Positions 27,806-36,834 of a stretch of 64,000 bases of DNA are shown here, piece after piece; within the stretch, counting starts at the first letter, position 1, and each line of letters starts with the position of its first letter. The stretch is from NCBI RefSeq assembly GCF_002802905.1, contig NZ_PEBK01000004.1:1-64000 (forward strand), read 5' to 3'. The notes beneath the pieces were generated by a model. That model saw only the letters and a list, made by a program, of their open reading frames with translations. It did no database searches and was not told where the DNA came from. The translations under genes were made by a program, and so were the position numbers. The stretch is from Bifidobacterium simiarum (GTDB taxonomy: Bacteria > Actinomycetota > Actinomycetes > Actinomycetales > Bifidobacteriaceae).

Positions 27806-28097
27806 AACTACTTTCTTTCACTGCTCAATACTGCCAGCGGTGTCGCATCCCCATCGACCGTTCACCGCATACGATTATAGGCAACTGACGTTCGCTGGGA
27901 ATACGTTTTCGCAATTGTGTTCGGATTGCGGATGAACGCGGCCTTACAACTCGATATCCCGGTTCCAGCGGCAATCGCTCAACAGCCCTCGTGAGACATG
28001 CCTTACCCTTTTATTTTCAACGGGTTTGGGGATTTAATACCCCCTTCCTGCGGATATTCGGGTAATTTGCGAAATAGGCAGTTGTGAGGCTTTCCCC

Positions 28098-29531
28098 TCA
28101 GCACTCGGTCACGTTGACGGCCAGACCGCCCTTCGACGTCTCCTTGTACTTGCTCATCATGTCGAGTCCGGTCTCCTTCATCGTCTTGATCGCCTGGTCC
28201 AACGACACGATGTGCGATCCGTCGCCCAGCAACGCCATGCGAGCCGCATTGATGGCGGTGTTGCTGGCCATGGCGTTGCGCTCGATGCAGGGAATCTGCA
28301 CCAATCCGCCGATCGGGTCGCAGGTCAGACCCAGATTGTGTTCGATGCCGATCTCGGCTGCGTTCTCCACCTGCGTCGGCGTGCCGCCGAGCACCGCGCA
28401 CAGTCCTCCGGCCGCCATCGAACAGGCCGATCCGACCTCCCCCTGACAGCCGACCTCCGCGCCGGAGATCGAGGCGTTGCGCTTGAACAGGTATCCGATG
28501 GCGGCCGCGGTGAGCAGGAACCGGCATACGCCGTTCGCGTCCGCTCCATCGACCAGCCACCAGTAGTAGTGCAGTACGGCGGGAATGATGCCGGCCGATC
28601 CGTTGGTCGGCGCGGTGACGATCCGGCCGCCTCCCGCGTTCTCCTCGCTGACGGCCAGAGCGAACAGGTCCACCCATTCGGCGTCGGAAGCGTGGGCAAA
28701 GGCCTTTCGCTCGGTTTCCCCCTCGAAGATGTCAAGCGATCGGGGACGCAGCCGCTGGTACAGCTTGGCGGCCCGTCGGGGAACGTGCAGTCCTCCGGGC
28801 AGCAGGCGCTCGGTGCTGGTGCAGCCGTTGCGCACGCAGTCTCGCATCACATGCCAGATGCGGTACAGCTGACGCCGGGTCTCGGCCTCCGGTCTTACGG
28901 CGTTTTCGTTCTGCCACATGATCTGCGCGATGCTCATCTGATTGTCATTGCACAGCTTCACCAGTTCGGTGGCCGAGGTGAAGGGGAAGGGGACGTCGGG
29001 GCCGGACTCGGCGTCGTCGGATTTCGACGTGCCGCCATGCTTGTTGGCGAGTTTTTCGGCCAGCTCGTCCTCGTAGGCGATGAATCCGCCGCCGATCGAA
29101 TAGATCACGTCCTCCCGCAGCAGCTTTCCCCTGCCGTCGGTGGCGCGGAACCGCATGCGGTTCGGGTGCAGACGCGGCGAATGCCACAGGTCGAATTCGA
29201 TGTCGTCGCGGGAGAACGGGATCTCCCTCACGCCGCCGAGGCGCAGCTTGCCGAGGGCGGAACAGCGATCCAGACCGTGCAGGACGTCGTCTGGCGGGAC
29301 GGTCTCCGGCGTCTTGCCTTCGAGACCGGTCAGGGTGGCGCGGTCGGTGCCGTGCCCCAGGCCGGTCTGCGCCAACGATCCGGACAGCGTGACATGGATG
29401 CGGGCGGTGCGATCGAGCAGATCCTGATCGGCCAATGACCTGACGAAGGCGTTGGCCGCCCGCATCGGGCCCACCGTATGCGACGACGACGGGCCGATCC
29501 CGATGGAGAACATATCCAATACGCTGAGCAC
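28098..29531 (-). CDS. sdaA: L-serine ammonia-lyase, [4Fe-4S] type (serine dehydratase)
   Basis: A 477-residue fused alpha+beta L-serine dehydratase that converts L-serine to pyruvate and ammonia. [18 protein letters not shown] (N-terminal) is the family's signature. The C-terminal half has [26 protein letters not shown] and [11 protein letters not shown], which supply the cluster cysteines. The protein ends in a Cys (VTEC), as in enzymes where the C-terminal Cys acts as a removable cluster ligand. The start is the GTG at 29531 with GGGAGG 4 bases upstream. Monocistronic. The gap to 29884 is low-complexity, GC-rich sequence (two GGTTTGGTGGTCG copies, several CCGGACGG hairpins). Confidence 0.93.
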   Translation of the reverse strand: MLSVLDMFSIGIGPSSSHTVGPMRAANAFVRSLADQDLLDRTARIHVTLSGSLAQTGLGHGTDRATLTGLEGKTPETVPPDDVLHGLDRCSALGKLRLGGVREIPFSRDDIEFDLWHSPRLHPNRMRFRATDGRGKLLREDVIYSIGGGFIAYEDELAEKLANKHGGTSKSDDAESGPDVPFPFTSATELVKLCNDNQMSIAQIMWQNENAVRPEAETRRQLYRIWHVMRDCVRNGCTSTERLLPGGLHVPRRAAKLYQRLRPRSLDIFEGETERKAFAHASDAEWVDLFALAVSEENAGGGRIVTAPTNGSAGIIPAVLHYYWWLVDGADANGVCRFLLTAAAIGYLFKRNASISGAEVGCQGEVGSACSMAAGGLCAVLGGTPTQVENAAEIGIEHNLGLTCDPIGGLVQIPCIERNAMASNTAINAARMALLGDGSHIVSLDQAIKTMKETGLDMMSKYKETSKGGLAVNVTEC

Positions 29532-29884
29532 GCTGCCTCCCTGTACGTCGCCGTCATATGGTGGACCGCGGTGTATACCACGGTCCATTGCTACGTGTCA
29601 GCATAGATGTCGTGCGATAAACGTTGCGTTACGGGTCGCGGGATCGTCGGCTGGGTTTGGTGGTCGTCGGCGGGGTTTGGTGGTCGGGCGGCTGGACAGT
29701 CGGACGGTTGGTCGGCCCCGACGATCGGCCGGACCGTGTCGGCCGGACGGTTGGGCGGGTCAGGTGAACAACAGCGAAACGTTGCCGGGAAAACCGTATG
29801 GATTGCCGGCGAAGGTGCTAATTTCGATAGCAACATGCATGGTTCCGCGGCGAATGGGCGCGAACGGAACGGAAAGGTGCTGCA

Positions 29885-30979
29885 ATGAGTAGGAAATCGG
29901 CGAAGGCGTTGCGGACGCATAGGGCGCTGCGATCCGGATTCGGCAAGACGGTTCGCAATACGGCGATCACCGGTGGTGTGGCCGCCGGTCTGGGGGCGTG
30001 GGCGATCGCGCCGCGCACGCTGATCGACGCGCGACGCCATCATGTGCCGCAGATCCCGCAGGTGTTCTACGCGCATCGCGGTCTGCACGACGCCGGCTCC
30101 GGTCTGTCGGTCGGTACGGTGTCGGAGCGCTGCGCCTACGTCGATTACGCGCGGGAGTGCGCGATCCGGGCCGGATACGGCAGCGCGGATTTCGACGGTC
30201 CCGTCGCCCCGGAGAATTCGCTGGCGTCGTTCGCGGCGGCCTGCGAGGCGGGGTACGGCATCGAGCTTGACATCCAGCTCACCCGGGACGGCAAGGTCGT
30301 GGTGGTGCATGACGGCGATCTGAAGCGCGTGGCCGGCGATCCGCGGCGGATCAAGGATCTCACCTACGACGAGCTGACCCGCATCCCGCTGTTCCCCGCT
30401 CCGGCGAAGTCCGGTGATTTCAAGGCCGAGCTGCCGTCGAACCACGAGTGGGATGTGGCGCCGAAGGGCTACTACCAGCATGTGCCGCTGTTCGAGGACG
30501 TGCTCAAGGTGGTGGCCGGGCGTGTGCCGCTGATCGTGGAGTACAAGTTCGACGGGTACGGATGGTCGGACGCCGACGACGAGCTGATGGAGAAGGGCGA
30601 CGAGCTGCTGCGCGCCTACGACGGGCCGTATGTGATCGAATCGTTCCATCCGGGCGCGGTGCACTGGTACAAGGAGCACCGGCCGGAGGTGAACCGCGGC
30701 CAGCTCGCCGAGGCGGGGGAGTTCTCGCTGGCGGACGGCAAGTGGAAGGACTGGCTGTGCGGGCTGCTGATCTTCAACTGGTTGGGACGCCCGGACTTCG
30801 TGGCGTATGACTGGCATGGCGGCGATCAGGCGCAGGTGCGGCTGGCCCGCAAGATGGGCGCCTCGACCGTGTCGTGGACGGTCCGCAGCTCCAACGAGCT
30901 CGAACGGTGCGCGCCCTACTTCGACTACCACATCTTCGAGGCCTTCATCCCCGACGCCGCCGCGGGAACGGTGGAGTAG
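29885..30979 (+). CDS. Glycerophosphodiester phosphodiesterase family protein
   Basis: A 364-residue GDPD-fold phosphodiesterase, possibly membrane-anchored by the hydrophobic segment at about 25-45 (AITGGVAAGLGAWAIAP). The catalytic motif is complete: HRG (FYAHRGLHD), PENSLASF, the ELDIQLTRDG metal site and VVHDGDLKRV. IVEYKFDG and the late VSWTV strand complete the barrel. It would cleave glycerophosphodiesters to glycerol-3-P and an alcohol, or act on a related lipid headgroup. RBS AAAGG before the ATG at 29885. Isolated from other lipid genes. Confidence 0.9.
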   Translation: MSRKSAKALRTHRALRSGFGKTVRNTAITGGVAAGLGAWAIAPRTLIDARRHHVPQIPQVFYAHRGLHDAGSGLSVGTVSERCAYVDYARECAIRAGYGSADFDGPVAPENSLASFAAACEAGYGIELDIQLTRDGKVVVVHDGDLKRVAGDPRRIKDLTYDELTRIPLFPAPAKSGDFKAELPSNHEWDVAPKGYYQHVPLFEDVLKVVAGRVPLIVEYKFDGYGWSDADDELMEKGDELLRAYDGPYVIESFHPGAVHWYKEHRPEVNRGQLAEAGEFSLADGKWKDWLCGLLIFNWLGRPDFVAYDWHGGDQAQVRLARKMGASTVSWTVRSSNELERCAPYFDYHIFEAFIPDAAAGTVE

Positions 30980-31111
30980 CGGCGATCGGGCCGGGGAGGA
31001 ATAAGGCCGGGGAGTAGCGGCGGGGTGCCGCTCTCTCCGGGCGGTCGGGCTGCTGTCGGATGACCAGGCTGTCGGATGACCGGGTAACCACTGCTGGCGT
31101 CTGGGCGCCCG

Positions 31112-31591
31112 CTATTTGTGGTAGGGTTCGCCGGCGTTGATCTTGTAGGCGCGGTAGATCTGTTCGAGCAGGATGACGCGCATGAGCTGATGGGGGAAGG
31201 TCATCTTCGAGAAGCTCAGCGCATAGTCCGCGCGGCGCAGCACCTCGTCGGCCAGACCGATCGAGCCGCCGATGACCATCTGGATGTGGCTTTCGCCGCG
31301 TAGACCGAGTTGGGCGATGTGGGCGGCGAGGCCTTCGGAGGTGAGCATCTTGCCGTCGATGGCCAACGCGATCACGTAGGCGTTCGGCTTGATGTGCTTG
31401 AGGATCCGCTCGCCTTCCTTGGCCTTGATCTGCCGTTCCACGCCTTCGCTGGCGTGCTCGGGGGTCTTTTCGTCCTGCACTTCGATGATGTTGAGCTTGC
31501 AGTAGCGGCTCAGGCGCTTGGAGTATTCGGCGATGGCGTCGCGCAGGTAGCGTTCCTTGACCTTGCCGACGGCGATGATGTCGATGTTCAT
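31112..31591 (-). CDS. rlmH: 23S rRNA (pseudouridine1915-N3)-methyltransferase RlmH
   Basis: A 159-residue SPOUT methyltransferase that methylates pseudouridine 1915 of 23S rRNA in assembled ribosomes, using S-adenosylmethionine. The deep-trefoil-knot motifs are present: [20 protein letters not shown]-like [12 protein letters not shown], and the C-terminal [19 protein letters not shown] and NAGEPYHK. Length matches the family. It has no ribosome binding site; TACACT lies 7 bases before the ATG, suggesting a leaderless mRNA. Confidence 0.96.
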   Translation of the reverse strand: MNIDIIAVGKVKERYLRDAIAEYSKRLSRYCKLNIIEVQDEKTPEHASEGVERQIKAKEGERILKHIKPNAYVIALAIDGKMLTSEGLAAHIAQLGLRGESHIQMVIGGSIGLADEVLRRADYALSFSKMTFPHQLMRVILLEQIYRAYKINAGEPYHK

Positions 31592-31598
31592 GAGGCCC

Positions 31599-31604
31599 AG
31601 TGTA
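31599..31604 (-). promoter_or_regulatory. -10 box for leaderless rlmH mRNA
   Basis: TACACT on the minus strand, 7 bases before the ATG at 31591. Confidence 0.55.
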
Positions 31605-31714
31605 GCGAGGCTGGCGTAGTGGGCGGTCGGCGGGGGCGATGTGTGTTCGGGGGTGGGGCTGTCAGGAACAATCGGTGATCGTTTGTCCGGAAAGACGCGA
31701 GGGGTGAAGTCCTA

Positions 31715-31816
31715 TGCTCCCGCCGGCGGGAGCTGTCATGCATGGCATGACTGAGGGTGGTCGCATCGCTTGATCTCCCCCAGTCAGCAAAGCTGACAGC
31801 CACCTCCAGAGGGGGC
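31715..31816. repeat. Gut-type interspersed repeat, families A/B hybrid
   Basis: It begins with CTCCCGCCGGCGGGAG, as in family B, continues with CAGTCAGCAAAGCTGACAG, as in family A, and ends CACCTCCAGAGGGGG. It lies in the gap between rlmH and upp. Confidence 0.7.
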
Positions 31817-31897
31817 AAACATATAACGATCCGTCGAACCTTCCGCAACAACCCTGCTGACTTGCGTGGAGTTGGCTGACGTGTGCGGCTTCAAGGC

Positions 31898-31938
31898 GCG
31901 GGATACGAAGGCGTACGAGGGTACGTCGAGTATCCCGC
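31898..31938. repeat. Hairpin repeat, family D, copy 1
   Basis: GCGGGATAC / GTATCCCGC arms enclose GAAGGCGTACGAGGGTACG. The inner GTAC/GTAC core is shared with copy 2, but the arms are different and still complementary. Confidence 0.75.
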
Positions 31939-31970
31939 AACGCAGAAGACGCTCTTCTCTGTCATGCAGG

Positions 31971-32069
31971 TCGTTGATTAATGCGTGTGTCCTCTAGGCG
32001 CGGAAGGTGAAGGCGTACCAAGGTACGTCGAACCTTCCGTAACGACGAGGACACTCCATTAATCGACGA
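31971..32069. repeat. Hairpin repeat, family D, copy 2, pairing with the end of upp
   Basis: Inner arms CGGAAGGT/ACCTTCCG enclose GAAGGCGTACCAAGGTACG; outer arms GTGTCCTC/GAGGACAC extend to TCGTTGATTAATG / CATTAATCGACGA. The right outer arm is the last codons and stop of upp, so the upp mRNA end is part of the hairpin. Confidence 0.75.
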
Positions 32070-32697
32070 CCCCATAGAGGCGATCGCCGGCGTCGCCCAA
32101 ACCCGGCACAATATACGCCTTGTCGTTGAGGTGATCGTCGACGGCGGCGACGACGACGCGGACGTTGATGTCGGGGTTGACTTCGTCTTCGAGGCGCTTG
32201 AGGCCTTCGGGGGCGGCGAGGACGTCGATGCAGGTGATTTCGCGGGCGCCGCGCTCGGCGAGGTAGTGGATGGCGGCGACGAGGGTGCCGCCGGTGGCGA
32301 GCATGGGGTCGACGAGGAAGACGTGGCGGCCGGTGAGGTCGTCGGGGAGGCGGTTGGCGTAGGTGATGATGTCGAGGGTTTCCTCGTCACGCTTCATGCC
32401 GAGGAAGCCGACTTCGGCGGTGGGGAGGAGCTTCATCATGCCGTCGAGCATGCCGAGTCCGGCGCGGAGGATCGGGACGATCATGGGGCGGGGAGGGGCG
32501 ATGCGCTTGCCGACCATCGGGGCCACGGGGGTTTCGATGGGCTTGTCTTCGAGAAGCAGGTCTCGGGTGGCTTCGTAGGCTTCCAGCATGACGATCTCGC
32601 TGACGAGTTCGCGGAAGGTGCTGGAGGGCGTGTTCTTGTCGCGAAGGACGGTGAGTTTATGATCCACCAACGGGTGGGAAACAACATGCAATTCCAT
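32059..32697 (-). CDS. upp: Uracil phosphoribosyltransferase
   Basis: A 212-residue UPRTase that converts uracil and PRPP to UMP in pyrimidine salvage. [16 protein letters not shown], the PRPP loop [15 protein letters not shown] and the C-terminal [15 protein letters not shown] uracil-binding loop are all present. Length is typical. The frame is open far upstream, but homology starts at MELHVVSHP (ATG 32697), 7 bases after TAAGCT, so the message is probably leaderless. Its stop lies in the arm of a long hairpin that may end the transcript. Confidence 0.97.
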   Translation of the reverse strand: MELHVVSHPLVDHKLTVLRDKNTPSSTFRELVSEIVMLEAYEATRDLLLEDKPIETPVAPMVGKRIAPPRPMIVPILRAGLGMLDGMMKLLPTAEVGFLGMKRDEETLDIITYANRLPDDLTGRHVFLVDPMLATGGTLVAAIHYLAERGAREITCIDVLAAPEGLKRLEDEVNPDINVRVVVAAVDDHLNDKAYIVPGLGDAGDRLYGVVD

Positions 32698-32704
32698 AGG
32701 GCCC

Positions 32705-32710
32705 AGCTTA
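32705..32710 (-). promoter_or_regulatory. -10 box for leaderless upp mRNA
   Basis: TAAGCT on the minus strand, 7 bases before the ATG at 32697. Confidence 0.5.
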
Positions 32711-32786
32711 GCGCGAACACTGCCTTGCCGCGCGCCTGACGGGATGCCGGTCGTCGCCGGTCTTGACGGCGGCTGGGACCGGTGTT

Positions 32787-33293
32787 TTACCGTCGCTTGC
32801 TGGCGAAGAATTCGGTGAGCAGGGTGCGGCATTCCGGTTCGCGGATGTGGCCGTAGACTTCGGGGATGGTGCCGACGTGTGGGTCGCGGGGAATGTCCCA
32901 TACGGAGCCGCAGGCGCCGAGTTTGGCGTCCCAGGCGCCGAACACGATTCGTCCGATGTGGGAGGTGATTGCCGCTCCGGCGCACATCGGGCATGGTTCC
33001 AGGGTGACGATCAGCGTGCAGTCGTCGAGGTTCCAGTGGCCGAGGTGGGCGGCGGCTTCGCGCATGGCTTCCACTTCGGCGTGAGCGAGCGGGTCGCCGT
33101 CGAGTTCCCGTCGGTTGCGGCCTCGGCCGATCACCTGCCCTTGGGCGTTGCAGACGATGGCGCCGACCGGGACGTCGCCGCTGTTCCGCGCGGCTTCGCG
33201 GGCCAGGGTCAGTGCTTCGCCCATGGCGCGGTCCATGGTCGTTCGGTCCCAGTGATAGGGCTGTGAATCCGGTTGCTGAGTCGGCATCGTCAT
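32787..33293 (-). CDS. tadA: tRNA-specific adenosine deaminase TadA
   Basis: A 168-residue cytidine-deaminase-fold enzyme that converts A34 to inosine in tRNA-Arg(ACG). The zinc site is complete: HAEVEAM (catalytic Glu) and [17 protein letters not shown] and the ACGSVWDI segment match TadA rather than free-base deaminases. It lies upstream of upp, in the same direction. TACCCT is 6 bases before the ATG, with no ribosome binding site. Confidence 0.94.
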   Translation of the reverse strand: MTMPTQQPDSQPYHWDRTTMDRAMGEALTLAREAARNSGDVPVGAIVCNAQGQVIGRGRNRRELDGDPLAHAEVEAMREAAAHLGHWNLDDCTLIVTLEPCPMCAGAAITSHIGRIVFGAWDAKLGACGSVWDIPRDPHVGTIPEVYGHIREPECRTLLTEFFASKRR

Positions 33294-33299
33294 GGTTCA

Positions 33300-33305
33300 A
33301 GGGTA
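33300..33305 (-). promoter_or_regulatory. -10 box for leaderless tadA mRNA
   Basis: TACCCT on the minus strand, 6 bases before the ATG at 33293. Confidence 0.5.
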
Positions 33306-33563
33306 ACGGCTGGGCTGGGGCGGACTGGGGAGTGCGGGTTGGGTATCAGAGAGTCGGGTATCGGGGATCGGTCGGGTATTGGGAAATCCTATGGGCGTGA
33401 TCGGAAGCGTCTTGATGAGTGACGGGAATGTTTCGCCGGTAACGTGACGGAAATGGTGGGGCAACCAAACCGCGTGGATCGGATCGTACCGTAAAGGGCA
33501 ATGACGAGGTCGATGGATCTCGTCGCACGGGCCGGACCGACCGGCCGTAAGGGGGAAGCTGCC

Positions 33564-33722
33564 ATGAATCCGAGTGTGCAGATGCTGGAAGCGACGCGTA
33601 CCGATCGTGATGCCGATGAGGAGCCGATGGGGGTTCGTGAATTCGTGCAGGAGATGCGGATCAGGTTCGTGCGGACGTTCCTCCGGCCGATTGCCATGAC
33701 CGATGATCTGCTGAACGGGTGA
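33564..33722 (+). CDS. Small hypothetical protein (52 residues)
   Basis: MNPSVQMLEATRTDRD opens a small, charged protein that ends in an amphipathic helix (VREFVQEMRIRFVRTFLRP). The start has GGGGGAAG 5 bases upstream. A longer reading from 33501 is possible. It is followed by a terminator-like hairpin at 33836. I do not recognise it; the ribosome binding site and hairpin are the main support. Confidence 0.4.
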   Translation: MNPSVQMLEATRTDRDADEEPMGVREFVQEMRIRFVRTFLRPIAMTDDLLNG

Positions 33723-33730
33723 TGAGCCCT

Positions 33731-33782
33731 GGTGCCTGTTGTGTTCTTGGTGCCCGCTGTGTTCTTAGTGCCCGTTGCGTCC
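33731..33782. repeat. 18-bp tandem repeat, three units
   Basis: GGTGCCTGTTGTGTTCTT, GGTGCCCGCTGTGTTCTT and a shorter AGTGCCCGTTGCGTCC start at 33731, 33749 and 33767. Confidence 0.8.
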
Positions 33783-33835
33783 GCGCTGTGTCTCTTCGTT
33801 CGGCGCGTTCGTCTCGGGCACTAATCCCACAAATG

Positions 33836-33864
33836 CCCCCTCTCGCCGCTGCCTGACGGGAGGG
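33836..33864 (+). terminator. Terminator-like hairpin
   Basis: CCCCTCTCG pairs with CGGGAGGGG and is followed by TCCTTTCGT. It is the likely end of the small gene at 33564. Confidence 0.5.
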
Positions 33865-33941
33865 GTCCTTTCGTATTCTATCGGCTTCGTCGGCGTTGTG
33901 GCCAATGTCGGTTACCCGGGCGATTGCGGCCGGCTATTAGG

Positions 33942-34139
33942 ACCTATCTTCGTTCTGCGGGCAGATTTCGTGCCTGTGCAGACACCTATCTGTATTCTGA
34001 GGGCACATTTTGCCGAACATCCCAAGTATGACCGTTGATATTGCAATGAACGTACTCGCGATATGCCTCTTTAAAGACCCCAAGAATGAAGATAGGTGCC
34101 TGCAAGGTCCCCAAAAGTGCCCCAAGAATGGAGATAGGT
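33942..34139. repeat. Symmetric 198-bp element with four copies of a 22-bp motif
   Basis: ACCTATCTTCGTTCTGCGGG (33942) and ACCTATCTGTATTCTGAGGG (33984) face two inverted copies ending at 34097 and 34139 (CCCCAAGAATGAAGATAGGT and CCCAAGAATGGAGATAGGT). Both pairs are spaced exactly 42 bp. The centre is AT-rich. It is 159 bases upstream of the ilvA start. Confidence 0.85.
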
Positions 34140-34297
34140 CGCTGAGAGCCCCTCAGCAAGCCGTCAGGAGACCTCAGTGGAGCTGATAGGCCCTCATCCA
34201 GTCGCCGAGAGGCTCTAACCTGTAGCGATTGCCGCCCGATTCCGCAAAGTGGGCGGCATCCCGCGGTTTGTTGAGACGAATGCATAGGATGAAACGC

Positions 34298-35563
34298 ATG
34301 GATCAGAAAGACGTCATCAAGAATTTGCAGCGCGACCATGCGGCGGAGCTCAAGCTCGCAGCGCAGCGACTCAAGGGTACCGCACGCCACACTCCCATCA
34401 CGCCTTCCCCGGTGCTGAGCGAGATGACCGGCCACAAGATTCTGCTCAAGCCCGAGAATCTGCAGGTCACCGGATCGTTCAAGATCCGCGGCGCCTACAA
34501 CAAGATCGCCTCCCTTTCCGAAGAGGAGCTGGCCCACGGCATCGTGACCGCATCCGCCGGCAACCACGCACAGGGCGTGGCCTACGCCGCCCGCGAACGT
34601 GGCGCCAAGGCCACGATCTGCATGCCGCAGATCACCCCGCCGCTCAAGGTGGACGCCACCAAGGCGTACGGCGCCGACGTGGTGCTTTACGGCGACGTGT
34701 TCGACGAGGCCGCCGCCCACGCCCGTGAGCTGAGCGAAACCAAGGGCATGACCTTCGTGCATCCCTTCGACGACTATGAGGTGCTGTGCGGTCAGGGCAC
34801 CATCGGCCTCGAGATCCTCGAGGACGTCCCCGACGTGACCGATGTGGTCGTGCCGCTGGGCGGCGGCGGCCTCGGCGCCGGCGTGGCGCTCGCCATCAAG
34901 ACCTTCAAGCCCGAGGTGCGCGTGATCGGCGCGATCCCCGAGGGCAGCCCCGCCTTCCTCAACTCGTTCCGCGCCGGCCGCGTGGTGGAGGCCGACCGGG
35001 TCGTCACCTCCGCCGAAGGCGTGGCGGTGAAGCACCCCGGCGATCTGACGTTCGCCCTGCTCAATGAGTTCCTCGACGATCTCGTCACCGTCACCGAGCG
35101 CGACATCAACGAGATGATCCTGCTCATGCTCGAAAAGCACAAGCTGGTGGTGGAGGCCGCCGGCGCCGTGTCGCTCGCCGCGCTGGAGCATCTCAACCTG
35201 CGTTCGCGCAAGTTCGCCGCCGCCGGTGGCGATCATGTGGTGGTGCCGATCATGTCCGGCGGCAACATCGACACCGTGACCATGGGTGCGGTGATCCAGA
35301 AGGGCATGATCGCCCGCGGCCGCATCATGAACTTCGAGGTGGAACTGCCCGATACGCCCGGTCAGCTGGTGGCCGTGGCCACGCTGCTGGCCAAGGAGCG
35401 CGCCAACGTCATCGCTTTGGACCACGACCAGTTCAAGGCGTCCGGCCACTACACCAACGCCGTGTCGCTGGGCGTGACCGTGGAAACGAACGGTCCGGAC
35501 CACATCGACCGCATTCTCCAGGCGCTGCGCGAGGCCGGATTCCAGCCCAAGCGCGTGTACTGA
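34298..35563 (+). CDS. ilvA: Threonine ammonia-lyase (threonine dehydratase)
   Basis: A 421-residue PLP enzyme converting L-threonine to 2-oxobutanoate, the first step to isoleucine. The PLP lysine is in GSFKIRGAYNKI, the phosphate loop is PLGGGGLGAG, and SAGNHAQGVAY is typical. A C-terminal ACT-like domain (ELPDTPGQLVAVATLL, about 340-421) resembles the short regulatory form. Start choice: ATGs at 34280, 34289 and 34298 are in frame; 34298 has AGGAT 7 bases upstream and gives the usual N-terminus. No riboswitch or attenuator leader was seen. Confidence 0.93.
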   Translation: MDQKDVIKNLQRDHAAELKLAAQRLKGTARHTPITPSPVLSEMTGHKILLKPENLQVTGSFKIRGAYNKIASLSEEELAHGIVTASAGNHAQGVAYAARERGAKATICMPQITPPLKVDATKAYGADVVLYGDVFDEAAAHARELSETKGMTFVHPFDDYEVLCGQGTIGLEILEDVPDVTDVVVPLGGGGLGAGVALAIKTFKPEVRVIGAIPEGSPAFLNSFRAGRVVEADRVVTSAEGVAVKHPGDLTFALLNEFLDDLVTVTERDINEMILLMLEKHKLVVEAAGAVSLAALEHLNLRSRKFAAAGGDHVVVPIMSGGNIDTVTMGAVIQKGMIARGRIMNFEVELPDTPGQLVAVATLLAKERANVIALDHDQFKASGHYTNAVSLGVTVETNGPDHIDRILQALREAGFQPKRVY

Positions 35564-35599
35564 CCGCGGACGACTGACCGAAAGCAGAGGCGGCCGACC

Positions 35600-36742
35600 G
35601 TGAACGGGCGCCGACCGGCGATGTCGTCACCGGATCGTGGTGAGGTATCAGATCGCAGCGGGGCACTGGAGCGACGTGGGGCATCGGATCGCCGTCCCGG
35701 CGCATCCACAGCTCAGATCGTGGTGCGGATCCTCGAGGTGCTGTCGCAGCATACCGACCGCGAGCATGGCATGACGTTGGAGACGTTGTGCTCGCTGGTC
35801 GGCGCCTCGGCCAAGACCCTGCGCGGGCATCTGCGGATGCTGGAGGAGATCCGTCCGTTCGGCCGCCGGATCGGCCGTCTGCGCAAGGCCGATATCACGG
35901 ATGCACTCGCGCCGGACGCCACCGTCGGCTGGTACATGGAGCCGGTGCTTGACGCCGCGCAGGTGCGGCTGCTGGCCGACAGTCTTGCGCTCTCCCGCAT
36001 CAACGCGGACACGACCCGGGAACTACTCGACCGTCTGCAGGCACTGTCCGGGGTGTCGGGCGGCGACATCGCGATCGACCAGATCGCGGCGCCGCGGCAC
36101 TACAACCGCGAGTTCCTGATCAACATCGAGAAACTCAACGATGCGATCCGCGCCGAACGGGTGGTGCGATACCGCTACTGCCGGTACGACGACTCCGGCG
36201 AACTCGTGCCGCGCGTCGACGAGACGGGGCGGATCAAGCGGTATGCGGCAGACCCGTACCAGATGCTGTACAAGAACGGCCGGTATTATCTGCTCTGCCA
36301 CCGTCACGGATTGGCGAACCTGTCGTATCTGCACGTGGACCGGATCCGCGAGCTGGAACTGCTGCCGGAGAATGAACCGTTGCAGCGGCGGCTGGACGAT
36401 TTCGCGGACGTCGGTCGGTTCGACATCGCCGAGCATATGGCCGAACGACCGTATCCGATGGGCGGGCCGGCCGTGGACATCCATATGCGGGTGACAGGAT
36501 CGTTGGAGCCGGTGTTCGACTGGTTCGACCGGCCCGAGGTCACGCCGATCGCCGATGGCGCGGATGCGGTGGGTGTGCGCGCCTACGACGTTCATGTCCG
36601 CGCGAACGAGCGCGCCACGCTGTGGTGGGCCCTGCAGTACGCCGCCTTCGATTACGGCACCATCGAGATCCTCGAGCCGCAATCCCTGCGCGACTCCCTC
36701 CGCCAAGCCGGCCAATCCCTAGTCCGGCGATATGCCGATTGA
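35600..36742 (+). CDS. WYL-domain transcriptional regulator
   Basis: A 380-residue regulator with an N-terminal winged helix (TAQIVVRILEVLSQHTD, then ETLCSLVGASAKTLRGHL) and a WYL domain (about 190-260: AADPYQMLYKNGRYYLLCHRH, then YLHVDRIRELEL). The extra C-terminal WCX part ends in LVRRYAD. WYL proteins sense nucleotides or other ligands and often control stress or defence genes. It starts at a GTG 36 bases after the ilvA stop, with AGAGG upstream; an ATG at 35621 is the alternative. The low-GC DUF3800-like gene is next. Confidence 0.85.
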   Translation: MNGRRPAMSSPDRGEVSDRSGALERRGASDRRPGASTAQIVVRILEVLSQHTDREHGMTLETLCSLVGASAKTLRGHLRMLEEIRPFGRRIGRLRKADITDALAPDATVGWYMEPVLDAAQVRLLADSLALSRINADTTRELLDRLQALSGVSGGDIAIDQIAAPRHYNREFLINIEKLNDAIRAERVVRYRYCRYDDSGELVPRVDETGRIKRYAADPYQMLYKNGRYYLLCHRHGLANLSYLHVDRIRELELLPENEPLQRRLDDFADVGRFDIAEHMAERPYPMGGPAVDIHMRVTGSLEPVFDWFDRPEVTPIADGADAVGVRAYDVHVRANERATLWWALQYAAFDYGTIEILEPQSLRDSLRQAGQSLVRRYAD

Positions 36743-36834
36743 GGGGAGGCTGTGCGACGTGTTGGCGAATTGTCTTAGTATCGATTTGATCGGTTTCGAA
36801 ATGGTTCTGATCGAAAGCCGGCAAAGGAGCGACG

